Positions 33,078 through 44,200 are shown, counted from the first letter of the stretch. The stretch: DNA of 64,000 nucleotides from Thermohalobaculum sp039030715 (GCA_039030715.1 JBCCDU010000006.1:19596-83595), one strand, 5' to 3'. Notes: generated by a model from the sequence alone, not told the origin. Numbers and translations: made by a program.

Positions 33078-34197
33078 AATATTGAGCGCGCCCGATATCG
33101 CCATCGTGCTGACCGGAGCGTTGGTTGGCGCAGCGGCAGCACTGCTGGGTCCCTTCCTGATCCTGCGCCAGAACGCCATGCTGGCGGATGCGATAGCCCA
33201 TGCGATCCTGTTCGGAATCATGGTGGTCTGGCTGTTGACCGGTCTGGTAAGTGGGCCGGTTCAGATCATCGGCGCGGGTTTGGCCGGCGTCCTATGCGTC
33301 TGGCTGACCGAGGCGCTGGCACGCACCGGACGGGTCAAGCAGGACGCGGCCATTGGGCTGGTCTTTCCGGTTCTGTTCGCGCTGGGGGTTCTGATGCTGA
33401 ACCTGTTTGCCAGGGATGTGCATATCGATGCGCATACGGTGCTGTTGGGCGAAATCGGTTTCGTCTGGCTGGACCTCGTCGCGGTTCCCGGAGGCGAGGT
33501 CCCAAAGGCATTGCTGTGGATGGGCGTTGTCTTCGCGATCAATCTGGCTTTCGTCGCGATGTTCTGGAAGGAGTTGAAGCTTTCCACATTTGATCCTGTA
33601 CTGGCCGAGGCCTTCGGATTTCTGCCGCGCGCGCTGTTCTATGCGCTCCTTTTCCTGACCTCGACAACCGCGGTGGCAGCCTTCGATGCCGTGGGGGTTA
33701 TCCTTTTTATTGCCTTTGTTATCGTGCCGCCCTCTGCCGCCTATCTGCTCACTGATCGGCTGGGCGCGATGGTCGGGATCGGGATGGCGATTGCAGCGGT
33801 CTCCTCCGCCGGGGGGTATGGCCTGGCGGTGCTATGGGACGTGTCGATCGGGGGTATGATGGCGCTGGGTACCGGGGTCTGCTTTTTGGCCGCGCTGCTG
33901 TTTGGACCGCGATATGGCTTGATGGCGCGATTGCTGCGCAGGCGCGGCGAGACCGTCGGCAACGATCTGCGCGCCCTGATGGTGCATCTGGCCTCGCATG
34001 AAGGACAAGCCATGCAGGGAGAGGAAAACCTGGCGGAGGCGTTGCAGACACATCTGGGATGGCCGAAACCGCGCGCTCAGATGGTGTTGGATCGCTCGCT
34101 GAGCGGGGGATACATCCTGCGAGATGGCGCGGCGCTTTACCTGACCGACAAGGGCAGGCGATTGGCCGAAGCCCTGCTGGAACCCTGGCGGCGCTGA
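33070..34197 (+). CDS. sitD: Manganese ABC transporter permease 2 with C-terminal soluble tail
   Basis: A 375-residue second cluster-9 permease. Membrane segments fill residues 8-290; motifs LLGPFLILRQNAMLADAIAHA and GVILFIAFVIVPPSAAYLL are typical. The C-terminal 80 residues (LMVHLASHEGQAMQGEENLA ... LYLTDKGRRLAEALL) again resemble a small winged helix, as in sitC but not alignable at length. The reading frame overlaps the end of sitC. It closes the sitABCD operon and converges on the G8-RTX gene across a structured 114-bp gap. Confidence 0.88.
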   Translation: MFEILSAPDIAIVLTGALVGAAAALLGPFLILRQNAMLADAIAHAILFGIMVVWLLTGLVSGPVQIIGAGLAGVLCVWLTEALARTGRVKQDAAIGLVFPVLFALGVLMLNLFARDVHIDAHTVLLGEIGFVWLDLVAVPGGEVPKALLWMGVVFAINLAFVAMFWKELKLSTFDPVLAEAFGFLPRALFYALLFLTSTTAVAAFDAVGVILFIAFVIVPPSAAYLLTDRLGAMVGIGMAIAAVSSAGGYGLAVLWDVSIGGMMALGTGVCFLAALLFGPRYGLMARLLRRRGETVGNDLRALMVHLASHEGQAMQGEENLAEALQTHLGWPKPRAQMVLDRSLSGGYILRDGAALYLTDKGRRLAEALLEPWRR

Positions 34198-34201
34198 CCC
34201 A

Positions 34202-34286
34202 CTAAGCGGAATGCGGCTGACACCGCATACACCTCTGCCCTGCGCCCCCGAGGGGCACAGGCGATGAATGGCACTCTGACGCTTAG
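34202..34286. repeat. Structured intergenic element between convergent sitD and RTX genes
   Basis: CTAAGCG (34202-34208) and CGCTTAG (34280-34286) form an outer stem. Inside are ATGCGG-CTGACA-CCGCAT (34211-34228) and a bulged hairpin ending in GCCCC-CGA-GGGGC. It might terminate both genes; it is branched like the 68-bp repeats but has no matching arms. Confidence 0.5.
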
Positions 34287-34311
34287 CATTTCGTGCTGCG
34301 CATTTTGCAGA

Positions 34312-37300
34312 TCAGGCGACCAGCAAGGTGCTCTCGTCGATATCGCCGATATCGGTGCCCGCGACCCGGATGGTGTTGCCCGCGTATTCGATGAGGACAT
34401 CCTCGCCATCCTGGCGGATCGTCAGATCGGCACGGCTGAGGCCGGTATGCTGGATCTCGATCCGATCCAGTTCGGCTTCGAAATCGGTGATCACGTCGTC
34501 CTGACTGGCCAGGTCGAAACGGAAACGATCCGCCCCGGCACCCCCGTGCAACAGGTCGCGGCCATGGCCGCCATGGAGAATATCCTCGCCATGGCCGCCG
34601 TAAAGCCGGTCGTCGCCATGGCGACCTTGCAGCAAGTCGTCTCCACCCTTGCCCTTGAAAACCTCGTCCCGCGCCGTGCCCGCGATATGGTTGTCACCCT
34701 GGTCGCCATCGGTCACGCGCCTGCCCCAGAGGACGCCGCCGCCGCCGCCAAGCAGGCCGCTTTCGGTCTCCAACGTATCACCACCCGCGGCCCCTAGCGC
34801 CCGCGCATCGGGATCGGTGCCACTGATGGCGCCTTCCTGATCGGCAGCGGCATGCTCGCCGGTATCCAGGGCGGCATCGCGCAGAAGCGCCAGACCATCC
34901 TCGAGATCGAGCGGATCCACCGCGGCGGTCTCGCGCGTGTCCAGTTCAGGCACCACATATGCCCGGTCTTCGCGCACCACGCCGTTTTCGAAGACCGCGT
35001 AGGTCGGTGCGATCACCGAATGGGCATGCGGCTGATAGAGCCCGTTATCCACTGCGCCACCGGGCACCTCCCAGGCGAGATCCAAAGCGACAAGGAACTC
35101 CTTGGTGGTGTAATCGCCGGTCAGTCGATCCGTGAAGATCATACGCATGGCGACGAATTTCACGTCAGAACCGGGCGTGGAGTAATATCCCTCACTCGCC
35201 AACACCCCATCGATCATTTCTCGCGAGAAAATGATCTTCTCGTTCGTGCTAACGGCGAGACGCGTTTCCTCTGGCACCAGGGGCGAGAAGTCCTCGTAGA
35301 CGAAGACATGCCGGCCCAGGCTGTCATGTTTGGCGAACTCCAGCGCCGTGCCGGACCAGATATCGGCAGCGATCCCGTCGCCGTCATCCTCGCGATGGCT
35401 GCGCTTGAGCTTGGTCCCGTTCGAGAAGTGCACCTGGCTGAGATAGATCGAGTCGTGATAGGCGAGCGGGATATGATCGCGCAGCACCTGGGCGTAATCC
35501 GAAGCATTGGCCAGGTCCTCGCGCCAGAGCGCGACCAGACCGCCCTTGGCACTGTCATCCAGCAGTTGGATATCGACGGAGGATTTGGCCTTCGGTTTGT
35601 CCACCGCGTCCCAGATCTGACGAGCCTCGTAAGGCACGGGCGTGCCGTCCTCGTCCTCGATCACGATCTTGCGCTGTGCGAACCACGAGCGGGTGTTCAT
35701 ATTGTCCGCCGTCACGTTGACGATGTTGTGGTTCCACAGGTTGTACGCGGGATTGTCGATGCCGAACGAGGTGCCCAGCCCCTCGTGCAGGTCCACGACG
35801 TCGCCCGACCAGGGCGATAGCGGGTCCCAGTAGCCGCGGCGGTATTCCTGGCGATTGCCCATCTTGGGCCAGCTCAGTATCGCCTTGTCGAAGGTTTCCA
35901 CATGGCTGTCGACCACGGTGATATCGGCGACCGAAACCTTGAAGAAGAAGCCGGCATTGGTGCCTTCATAGTGATCTTCCTCGGTGCCCAGCAGCAGGAA
36001 GTCCTCGAAGATGTATTTCGAGGAATAGGTGAGCTTCACGCCAGCCTCGGCGATCTCCCAACCGGTGAACTCGGTCAGGTGAGACCAGGCATCGTTGTAT
36101 TTGCGCACGGAATCCAGCGGATCGGTGATGATCCGGATGCCTTCCAGGGCGCCGATCACCTCGTTGCCGTGGAAGCGTGCGATCGGCACATCCTCGGCAC
36201 TCACGCTGTCGGCACCGTGGGCGATATCCGTCAGCGCGCCCAGTTCCGACGTGTCCACGTCCTTCAGATCGACACCGTTGTTGCGGTACATGAACCCGGC
36301 GCGAGCCGAGGAAATCGCGACATTGTCGACCACATCGATCGCGCGGCTGTGGAGCCAGAAGCCCACGCCCTCATGCCCGAAATTGTCGTTGAAGTCGTCG
36401 GAGTCGTCGTTGCCGACATGCGCGCGCGTCCCATAGGTGCCAAAGGTCGCGTTGCCTTGCCAAAGGCCGGTCTCGTTCCCGCTTTCCGACACGATGCCCG
36501 TGCCATCTACATCGAAAGTGACATTGCCGATCAGGTCGGCCTTGCTGTCATGTTGCACGATGCCCCAGCCGGGCGAGCCCCAGACGACATTGCCGCGCAG
36601 CAGCGCGCCATCATCCTGGGCGCTGTCCTGGGCGGCCATGAAGGCCTGGTGCGTTGCGGCATCATGGCGGATCGAGTCGACCACACCGTCACCGTCGGTA
36701 TCGACCCGCTCGCCCAGATCGCCCAACATTTCGTGGTCTTCGCCTATTTTGTGGAGGTAGTAGTCGACAACGCCGTCGCCGTCCTCGTCCCTGGCCGTAC
36801 AGTGGCAGATCGGATCGCCGGACCGCGCACAGGGACCGATCACGCCGCCTTCGTCATCCATATGGTTGTGACCATCGTGACCCACGCCCGCCATGTGGAT
36901 ATGCAGGGCATAGCGCCCGCGCATATTCTGGATCTCCTCCGCGGCAGTCATGATCGCGGTGTCGACACCAGCTTCGAACACACCGATTTCGCCAGCGTCC
37001 TCGTAAACGCGGTGGTTATATTCAATCGAGCCGGTGTCCTCGACGGTGACAAAATCGTCCAGTTCCTTGGACTTGTCAGTACGACCCAGGCCGAAGAACG
37101 AGCTGTTTTCGACCCGCACATCATCGTTATGCATGAACATAATATGGCCGCGCTCGGTCACATAATGATCCATCGGCCCAGCATCTTCGCCCAGGCTGAC
37201 TGCACGATCGGCCATACCATCGCCGTCCTTGTCCGCCACTTCCGACGAGAAAGTGACATTGCGCGAGAGGTTTCCGACGCTGGTGGTCAGCTCCTGCCCG

Positions 37301-38091
37301 GTATTCGGATCGGTGCGGCCCACGTGATCGTAGTGCAATGGCTCGTCCAGATGAACGATCATGGTGTCGCCATTCACCTCGACCGCCGTGATGGTGCGCA
37401 CTTCGTCTTCCGACTGGAAATCCCCGGCATCATCGCGGCCCAGCCATGAGGTGGCGCCGACCACGATCTGCTGTCCGGGTTTCCAAGACGTCGCACCTTC
37501 GTCCCAGGCATTGAACTCCAGGGTGGTGTCGCCGGCTTCCGGGCCGCTTTGCAGTTTCAGATGCGCGGCGGTTTCCTGTCCGCGCACGATCACCTCGCCA
37601 CTGGCGACCAGCCCCAGCGAGAGCTGCGAAGGATCCCAATCGTAACGTCCGACCACCCCGTTGCCATCCGCATGATCGCTGTAGAAATCGCTATGCACGG
37701 CGGGCGCGCCCTCGGCAAAGACGATGTCGACCGTTCCATCATCGAACCGGCCTGCCAAGACGTTGAAAGTGCTGTCTGGCGAAGTGACAATAGTGTCGAC
37801 GACCATCTTGGTGGCGGGGTTCTGTTCGGCCGTGAAGGTCAGCGTCCCGTCGACACGCACCATGAACAGCGCCGCATCGCTGGCCCCGTCGTAGCCGACC
37901 GTGACATCCGCCGGGATATGGACCAGCGCGCCCTCGTCCGGGACTTCGCCATCGGCCCAGGTATCGGGGTCGAACCAGTTTCCGCTATTGATCGCGACAT
38001 GCGTCGCCATCGGCGCCGTCCCATCGCTCTCAACCAGAAAGAGGTCGAGTTGTGGATCGCCATGCCCGCCCGATTCATTTGTACCCGCCAT
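34312..38091 (-). CDS. Large secreted RTX protein with N-terminal G8 domain
   Basis: A 1259-residue acidic protein. After a 25-residue leader, INSGNWFDPDTWADGEVPDE starts a G8 domain as found in CEMIP/TMEM2 and PKHD1-type proteins. The middle (about 250-780) has beta-helix-like repeats with right-handed turns, and two EF-hand-like calcium sites, DKDGDGMADRA and DTDGDGVVDSI. RTX nonapeptides (GGDDLLQGRHGDDRLYGGHG) occupy about residues 1130-1190, followed by a short secretion tail ending in STLLVA. No signal peptide; export by a type I system is expected. Its tail differs from the paralogous cassette shared by the GH9 and 58.9-kb RTX proteins. Possible polysaccharide binding or cleavage; not shown. 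Confidence 0.8.
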   Translation of the reverse strand: MAGTNESGGHGDPQLDLFLVESDGTAPMATHVAINSGNWFDPDTWADGEVPDEGALVHIPADVTVGYDGASDAALFMVRVDGTLTFTAEQNPATKMVVDTIVTSPDSTFNVLAGRFDDGTVDIVFAEGAPAVHSDFYSDHADGNGVVGRYDWDPSQLSLGLVASGEVIVRGQETAAHLKLQSGPEAGDTTLEFNAWDEGATSWKPGQQIVVGATSWLGRDDAGDFQSEDEVRTITAVEVNGDTMIVHLDEPLHYDHVGRTDPNTGQELTTSVGNLSRNVTFSSEVADKDGDGMADRAVSLGEDAGPMDHYVTERGHIMFMHNDDVRVENSSFFGLGRTDKSKELDDFVTVEDTGSIEYNHRVYEDAGEIGVFEAGVDTAIMTAAEEIQNMRGRYALHIHMAGVGHDGHNHMDDEGGVIGPCARSGDPICHCTARDEDGDGVVDYYLHKIGEDHEMLGDLGERVDTDGDGVVDSIRHDAATHQAFMAAQDSAQDDGALLRGNVVWGSPGWGIVQHDSKADLIGNVTFDVDGTGIVSESGNETGLWQGNATFGTYGTRAHVGNDDSDDFNDNFGHEGVGFWLHSRAIDVVDNVAISSARAGFMYRNNGVDLKDVDTSELGALTDIAHGADSVSAEDVPIARFHGNEVIGALEGIRIITDPLDSVRKYNDAWSHLTEFTGWEIAEAGVKLTYSSKYIFEDFLLLGTEEDHYEGTNAGFFFKVSVADITVVDSHVETFDKAILSWPKMGNRQEYRRGYWDPLSPWSGDVVDLHEGLGTSFGIDNPAYNLWNHNIVNVTADNMNTRSWFAQRKIVIEDEDGTPVPYEARQIWDAVDKPKAKSSVDIQLLDDSAKGGLVALWREDLANASDYAQVLRDHIPLAYHDSIYLSQVHFSNGTKLKRSHREDDGDGIAADIWSGTALEFAKHDSLGRHVFVYEDFSPLVPEETRLAVSTNEKIIFSREMIDGVLASEGYYSTPGSDVKFVAMRMIFTDRLTGDYTTKEFLVALDLAWEVPGGAVDNGLYQPHAHSVIAPTYAVFENGVVREDRAYVVPELDTRETAAVDPLDLEDGLALLRDAALDTGEHAAADQEGAISGTDPDARALGAAGGDTLETESGLLGGGGGVLWGRRVTDGDQGDNHIAGTARDEVFKGKGGDDLLQGRHGDDRLYGGHGEDILHGGHGRDLLHGGAGADRFRFDLASQDDVITDFEAELDRIEIQHTGLSRADLTIRQDGEDVLIEYAGNTIRVAGTDIGDIDESTLLVA

Positions 38092-38172
38092 TCACCCGCT
38101 CCCGCGCTCACGTAATTCACTCACCCGGGGCAGAGGATGCGCGCGACACGTTTAGGTCATTTTAAGAATCAG

Positions 38173-38191
38173 GGTGAACGCGGCATTCACC
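38173..38191. promoter_or_regulatory. Inverted repeat between the G8-RTX and acyl-CoA ligase genes
   Basis: GGTGAA (38173-38178) and TTCACC (38186-38191) flank 7 bp in the 228-bp divergent region, 129 bp upstream of the ligase start. It is a candidate operator; nothing else is seen there except AT-rich DNA on its left. Confidence 0.35.
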
Positions 38192-38319
38192 ATATTTCTC
38201 ACGGTCATGTGTCGACGGTGAGATTCCGCGCTTCCCTCGCCCAAAAACGCTGGCTAGAAAAGGTCAGACAAAAGATCCGGCAGACGGACGCTCGGTGTCG
38301 GACGCTCAGGGAGAACGAC

Positions 38320-39951
38320 ATGCTCGGCATGATGCAGGACTGGCCGCTCAAGGTCTCGCATATCATCGACCACGCAGCCCGGTTTCATACGAACCGCGAG
38401 GTAGTCAGCCGCTCGGTCGAGGGACCGATCACGCGCAGCACGTGGGGCAAGGTGCATACTCGCGCCAAGCGGGTCACCCAGGCGTTGCGCCGTTTGGGCG
38501 TGAAACCCGGCCAGGTGATCGGCGGCATGGCGTGGAACACGACGCGACATATGGAAGTCTGGTACGGCGTGCCGGGCGCGGGCGCGGTGCTGCACACGCT
38601 GAACCCCCGGCTTTCAGGCGAGCAACTCATCTATATCATCACTCACGCGGAGGATGCGTGGATCTTCGTCGACCACGATCTGGTGGGCGTATTGGAACCC
38701 ATCGCCGCCGACCTGCCCGGGGTGAAGGGCTATATCGTAATGACCGACCGGGCGCATATGCCCGAAACCTCGCTGCCCAACGCGCTTTGCTATGAAGAAC
38801 TGCTGGAGGCCGAAGACGGCGAGTGCGCCTGGGAGCCGGTCGAGGAGAACGCCGCCTGCGGGATCTGCTATACCTCCGGCACCACCGGCAACCCCAAAGG
38901 CGTGGTCTACTCTCACCGCTCGAACGTGCTGCATGCGATGGCAATGATCCAGCCGGATATGTTAGCGTTGAGTAGCAATGACTGGGTGATGCCGGTGGTG
39001 CCGCTCTTCCATGCTAATGGCTGGTCGACGGGATATGCGACACCGATGGCCGGCGCGACCATGGTGCTTCCAGGCCGAATGATGGACCCTGCCAGCCTCT
39101 ACGAGATGCTGGATCTGGGGGTGACCGTGGCTGCGGCTGTCCCGACCGTCTGGTTGCCGCTGCTGGCGCATCTGCAGGAGACCGGCAAGATGCTGCCCCA
39201 TCTGGAGCGTGTGGTGATCGGCGGTTCGTCGTGCCCGCGCGCGGTGATCGAGGCATTCCAGAACATCTATGACGTGCGCGTATTGCATGCCTGGGGCATG
39301 ACAGAAACCTCGCCGCTGGGGTCGTTCTGCACCATGAAACCCGAAGTCGCGAAGCTGCCGCCGGAGGAACAGATCGACATCCAGCTCAAAGTTGGTCACC
39401 CGCCCTTCACGGTGGATCTGGAGATCCGCGACGATGATGGCGCGACCCTGCCCTGGGACGACGAGACCCAGGGGCGTTTGATAATACGCGGCCCGGGCGT
39501 CGTGGGCCGCTATCTGAAACAGGAACAGGACACGATAGACCGGGACGGCTGGTTCGACACCGGCGATGCCGCGACGATGGACGCCAATGGCTATGTCCGC
39601 ATCACCGACCGGTTGAAAGATGTGATCAAATCCGGCGGCGAATGGATCAGTTCCATCGAGATGGAGAACGCGGCCGTAAGCCACCCGGAGGTGTTCGAAG
39701 CCGCCGCCGTCGCCATGCCCCATCCGAAATGGGACGAACGCCCGGTGTTGATCGTGGTGCCGATGCCAGGCAAATCGCCCTCGGCCGAAAGCATCATCGA
39801 TCTTATCCGTCCACACTTTGCGAAATGGCAACTGCCGGACGAGGTGCTGTTCCGCGAGGAGATCCCGCACACGGCCACCGGCAAGATCTCGAAACTCAAA
39901 CTGCGCCAGATCCTCAGCGACGAAGGCTATGCCCTGCCCGATCAGCGCTGA
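38320..39951 (+). CDS. AMP-binding acyl-CoA synthetase
   Basis: A 543-residue adenylate-forming ligase. The P-loop is YTSGTTGNPKGVVYSH, the A5 region is HAWGMTETSPLGSF, A7 is GWFDTGDAA and the catalytic lysine lies in the C-terminal TGKISKLKLR. Length and sequence resemble medium/long-chain acyl-CoA ligases, including DmdB-type 3-methylmercaptopropionate-CoA ligases of marine bacteria, but I cannot decide the substrate. ATG 38320 has GGGAG upstream. It is divergent from the G8-RTX gene. Confidence 0.87.
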   Translation: MLGMMQDWPLKVSHIIDHAARFHTNREVVSRSVEGPITRSTWGKVHTRAKRVTQALRRLGVKPGQVIGGMAWNTTRHMEVWYGVPGAGAVLHTLNPRLSGEQLIYIITHAEDAWIFVDHDLVGVLEPIAADLPGVKGYIVMTDRAHMPETSLPNALCYEELLEAEDGECAWEPVEENAACGICYTSGTTGNPKGVVYSHRSNVLHAMAMIQPDMLALSSNDWVMPVVPLFHANGWSTGYATPMAGATMVLPGRMMDPASLYEMLDLGVTVAAAVPTVWLPLLAHLQETGKMLPHLERVVIGGSSCPRAVIEAFQNIYDVRVLHAWGMTETSPLGSFCTMKPEVAKLPPEEQIDIQLKVGHPPFTVDLEIRDDDGATLPWDDETQGRLIIRGPGVVGRYLKQEQDTIDRDGWFDTGDAATMDANGYVRITDRLKDVIKSGGEWISSIEMENAAVSHPEVFEAAAVAMPHPKWDERPVLIVVPMPGKSPSAESIIDLIRPHFAKWQLPDEVLFREEIPHTATGKISKLKLRQILSDEGYALPDQR

Positions 39952-40038
39952 GCCCTTCTTGACTTCCCCCAAGTAAAACGGTGGAGGCCGCCTGGTCGCG
40001 TGTTACACTGCCATATCGGCGGTTCGTGAGCGTGCATT

Positions 40039-41196
40039 ATGGCCAACCCAGACGTCACAGTGTTGCTCGGTACCACCAAGGGTGCCTTTCTGGCCCGCGG
40101 CGATGCTGATCGGCGGGAATTCGACCTGGCCGGCCCCTTCTGCGACGGATGGCCGATCAATCATGTTGTTTGCGACCCTCAGACCGGCCTGCTCTGGGCC
40201 GGGGGTGGCGGCGAGTGGCACGGCGCAGGCGTCTGGCGCTCGACCGATGGAGGAGAGAGCTGGGAGGTCACGCGCCTCACCAAGGGCGTAAGCGACGATT
40301 GGGCGGCGAGCGACGCAGACTTTGCCCGTATGATCGGCTGGACGGACACGCCCATGCCCTTTGGTGACAGCTTCGCACAGATCTGGTCGCTGCGTTTTGC
40401 GCATGGGGCGCTCTACGCCGGAACAAAACCGGCGAGCCTGCTGGTCAGCGAGGATCAGGGGGAAACCTGGGACAGGGTCGAAGGGTTGAGCAATCACCCC
40501 TCCGCCGAAAACTGGAACCCGGGTGCTGCTGGGCTGATCCTGCACACAATCGTTCCCGATCCCGGCAATGCGAAGAAGCTGTGGATCGGCATATCCGCCG
40601 CCGGTGTCTTCGCAACCGAGGATGGCGGGCAAAGCTGGGAGCGGCGCAACCGCCTTGCCAATTCCGAGGTCTGCGGCGATCACGCTCACCCGGCTGGCCC
40701 GCGCGATGGCGAAACCGGACATTGTGTCCACAATATCGTGCGTGCAACGGGTGGGCTGGATCTGCTCTATCAGCAGAACCACCACGGCGTCTGGCGCTCG
40801 ACCGATGGCGGGCGCAGCTGGGACGATATCACTGCCGGCCTGCCTTCCGAATTCGGCTTTCCGATTCATGTCCATCCGCGCGATGGCCACACGATCTGGA
40901 CACTGCCGCTGAACGGCGACAGCGCGGGGCGGTTTCCGCCGGACGCGGCGGCGGCTGTCTGGAAGTCCACCGACAGCGGCGCGACCTGGCAGGCAAAGCG
41001 CAGCGGCCTGCCACAAAAGAATTGCTTCTTTACAGTGCTGCGGCAGGCAATGGCCGGAGATACCGGCACGCCAGCCGGGCTCTATTTCGGCACCAATAGC
41101 GGCTCGCTTTTCGCCAGCACGGACGAGGGCGAGACATGGTCCGAAATTGCCCGGCACCTGCCCGCGATACTCTCGGTCGAGGTTTTGGAGCGTTAG
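40039..41196 (+). CDS. BNR/Asp-box repeat beta-propeller protein
   Basis: A 385-residue protein with repeated Asp-box-like motifs: STDGGESW, SEDQGETW, TEDGGQSW, STDGGRSW, STDSGATW and STDEGETW, each in a four-strand blade. The pattern is that of sialidase-like or VPS10-type beta-propellers. There is no signal peptide, so it is cytoplasmic or exported by another route. It lacks the catalytic arginine/glutamate set I would expect for a sialidase, so it is likely a binding or scaffolding protein. It lies 87 bp after the acyl-CoA ligase on the same strand and converges on the GH9 gene. Confidence 0.75.
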   Translation: MANPDVTVLLGTTKGAFLARGDADRREFDLAGPFCDGWPINHVVCDPQTGLLWAGGGGEWHGAGVWRSTDGGESWEVTRLTKGVSDDWAASDADFARMIGWTDTPMPFGDSFAQIWSLRFAHGALYAGTKPASLLVSEDQGETWDRVEGLSNHPSAENWNPGAAGLILHTIVPDPGNAKKLWIGISAAGVFATEDGGQSWERRNRLANSEVCGDHAHPAGPRDGETGHCVHNIVRATGGLDLLYQQNHHGVWRSTDGGRSWDDITAGLPSEFGFPIHVHPRDGHTIWTLPLNGDSAGRFPPDAAAAVWKSTDSGATWQAKRSGLPQKNCFFTVLRQAMAGDTGTPAGLYFGTNSGSLFASTDEGETWSEIARHLPAILSVEVLER

Positions 41197-41250
41197 GGAT
41201 TTATCTCACGCGGCCAGGATCGGCGCACCGCCCACATCGCTTAAGAAAGA

Positions 41251-44200
41251 TCAGAGGATGAAATCCTGCTCGTCCAGAGTGATCGGACCGGCAAGCTCGA
41301 TCTGGAAGTCCTGTGCGCCATCTCCGTCCATATCGACTTGCAGGATCGTATAGTCGTCGCCGCGGTCTATGAAGTAGCGGATCTCTGCCCCACTGCCCGA
41401 GAATGCCGCGCGCCCGATGAAGGCAAAGGCCTGGTCGCCGGCCTGACCGGCATCCGCATCGATGCGTGACAGGTCGATCACGTCCTGAGCCGCGAAGTCA
41501 TTGATCACATCGCGCCGGATCGCGCCCAGCCTGGTGTCCGTCGCTGCGAAAAAACTGAAGCGATCCGCGCCACCGCCGCCGAAAAGCTGATCCTGCCCCG
41601 CGTTGCCGAAGAGCGTGTCGTCGCCCGCCCCGCCGAACAGGCGGTCATCGCCCTGGCGACCCTGCAACCGGTCTGACCCGCCGAGGCCCCAGAGCATGTT
41701 GCCTTCAGCATCACCGAATAGCTGATCGTCCCTGGTGCCCCCGCGCAGGTTTTCGACCGAGAGATAGATATCTCCTTTGGCATGACCTGCCCCGGCAACG
41801 GTGCCCGCCAGATCCGCGCGCACAGGTCCAAACGCATCGGTAAATCCGGCCGTATCTGTACCAGCGCCGCCATCGATACGGTCAGCGCCAGCACCGCCGA
41901 CAAGAGTATCGTTGCCGCCCTGCCCGAACAGTCGGTCACCGCCCTGGTCGCCATAGAGCGTATCGTTGCCCTGGCCACCATAGAGGCTGTCTGCCCCCTC
42001 CAGGCCATTCACCTCGTCATTGCCGCCTAGCGCATAAATCTCGTCACGCGAAGCCGTGCCAACAAGCGTATCTGCACCCTCGCTCGCCGCGACCGTGCCG
42101 AAATCCCCTTTCACGGCGGCCAGATAGCCGGTGACATAGGTCATGTCCGAGATGCCCTGCTGCACCGTATATTCCGTCGACGGCACAAACACGCTGAAGC
42201 CATTGAAGCTCTCGGCCACGGGGATATCGAAGTAATTCGGCCAAACCGCTGGTTCCATGATGTCGTGGAAGAACTGCCGCCCGTAATCGCGGATGTTGTA
42301 GTCGCCATAGATCGTGATCCCCGGCGGCGGGCCATAGCCCAGCACATCCGCATCGGTGTTCAAGATCTCCTCGGGTCCGCGCAATCCGTCGAGCCCGGTC
42401 ATATAGACCATGTTCAATGGGTTGGCGCCCAGGGTGTATTGCAGATCCGCCTCGATCTTGCGCAGCCAGGCGTCGTCGTCGGTCAGGGCATGCATCCGCA
42501 CATAAAGCTGTGCCGAGAAATTCGGTTGCTGCCCGGTATTGCCCCAGCCATAGGGCGCATAGGGGTTGGAGGCGAAACCAAAGGCACTGCCAGTGCCATT
42601 TAGTTCCAGATATGTCGTCTCGCGCTGTATATCGCCTATCCCGTTCTCCACGATCCGCTGATCGACCAGGGGCCGATCGGTTCGGGCATAAAGGAACGCC
42701 GCCTCGAACTGATGCTGCCGCCAATCGAGATTGGGCACGTCGGGCGTGTCATAGACTGTGCTGTCGAGGAAGATGTCGTGCCACTTCTTCTGACCCGTGA
42801 GGCGATAGAGTTCGGCCGCCGCGATGTTGCGCGCGGTGACCCAGGCCGGCTGATCCGCCAGATCGGCGGGCGTGTTCGCCTCCGCCCATTCCATCGCGCG
42901 GACAGCGCTTTCGCGCCAGACCGCAACCTGGCCGGGGTCATAGGTCTGCAGGATATGCGCGGCCTTTGCAGCGCCCGCCGCATATTCCCAACTGGTCCAG
43001 GCCTCCGGCGCATAAGCGAAGATCTCCTCGGTCTCGGCCCAAGATCCTTGCCCATAGGCCGGGTAGCTCGCCTGCTCGATCCCGCCAGGCACGCCGCCAT
43101 CGTCCTTTTGCAGGCGGCGAAACAGATCGAGGTTCCAAAGCGCCTCATCCACCAGATCAGGTATCTCGTCCCCCGCTTCCGGAATACGGCCATCCCGTGC
43201 TTCGGCAAATTCGGGGCTCAGCTCCACCAACTCGATCAGGCGGCGCGAGGTTTCGACATGCTGGGTGCGCCGATCGAAATCGCCGGCATCGTGCCAACCG
43301 CCCCAGGCATCCGGCAGGATCTCGCCGGTGCCGGACCCTGGCAATAGATCCTGGAAGGAGATATCGCCGCCGCCTTCGGAGGTATCCGACAGTTTCACCG
43401 TGGATTGCTGTACAGTGACGCCGTCTTTGGGGTGCAGGGAGCGGGGCCGGACAAAATCCGTGAAGTCTTCCTCCAGCGCGATGCCGCTGCGCTGATGGTA
43501 GAATCCGCTGAACGAAACGTCGAAGACCTCGCCCCAATGAGTTTCGGAAATGTCGAAGGACTGGCTACGGCCCACGCCATCGACCAGGATGTGGTAGCTG
43601 CCTTCCGCCGTGATGTCCGAGAAATCCATCTTCCAGACATCCGTGCCCTGAAAGTTCAGCGAGAAGTTGGTCGTCTCGTCCAACGCCTTCGACAACTCGA
43701 TTTGGCCGGTTTTGACCGCCTGGCCCGTCGCTTCATCGATCACGCGAAACCTGGTGCCAGGGGCATAATCCTGGGGCACGCTCGCCTGCGCTTCGATATC
43801 CCACCCATTCCAGCTTGACAAATAGGCGACCTTCACGCCGTCGTCGGGATCGAACCCGGTCAGATTGACATGCACGGCCTCCGATATCATCTGCGTGGGC
43901 TGGAAACGTGCCGCCAGAGTTTCGAACGCCTGATCGTCAAAGCTGATCGTGACCCGGTCGCCGGGTGCGAGATCGCGGTCCAGATCCAGGAACATATTCT
44001 CCGCCGTGCGGAAATCGAACGTGAACCAGCCGGTCTCTGCCGTGTCGAGAATATTGGACTTGCGGGAAACGCCTTCGATCCCGACCACTTGCCCGTTGAT
44101 GCGAACTGTCCAGTTCGAAAGCAGATCGGCATCGGCACGTAGAACGCCGCCGACATCTTCTCGGGCGAAGATACCGGCCAGTGGCGAAGCCTGAAAATCA

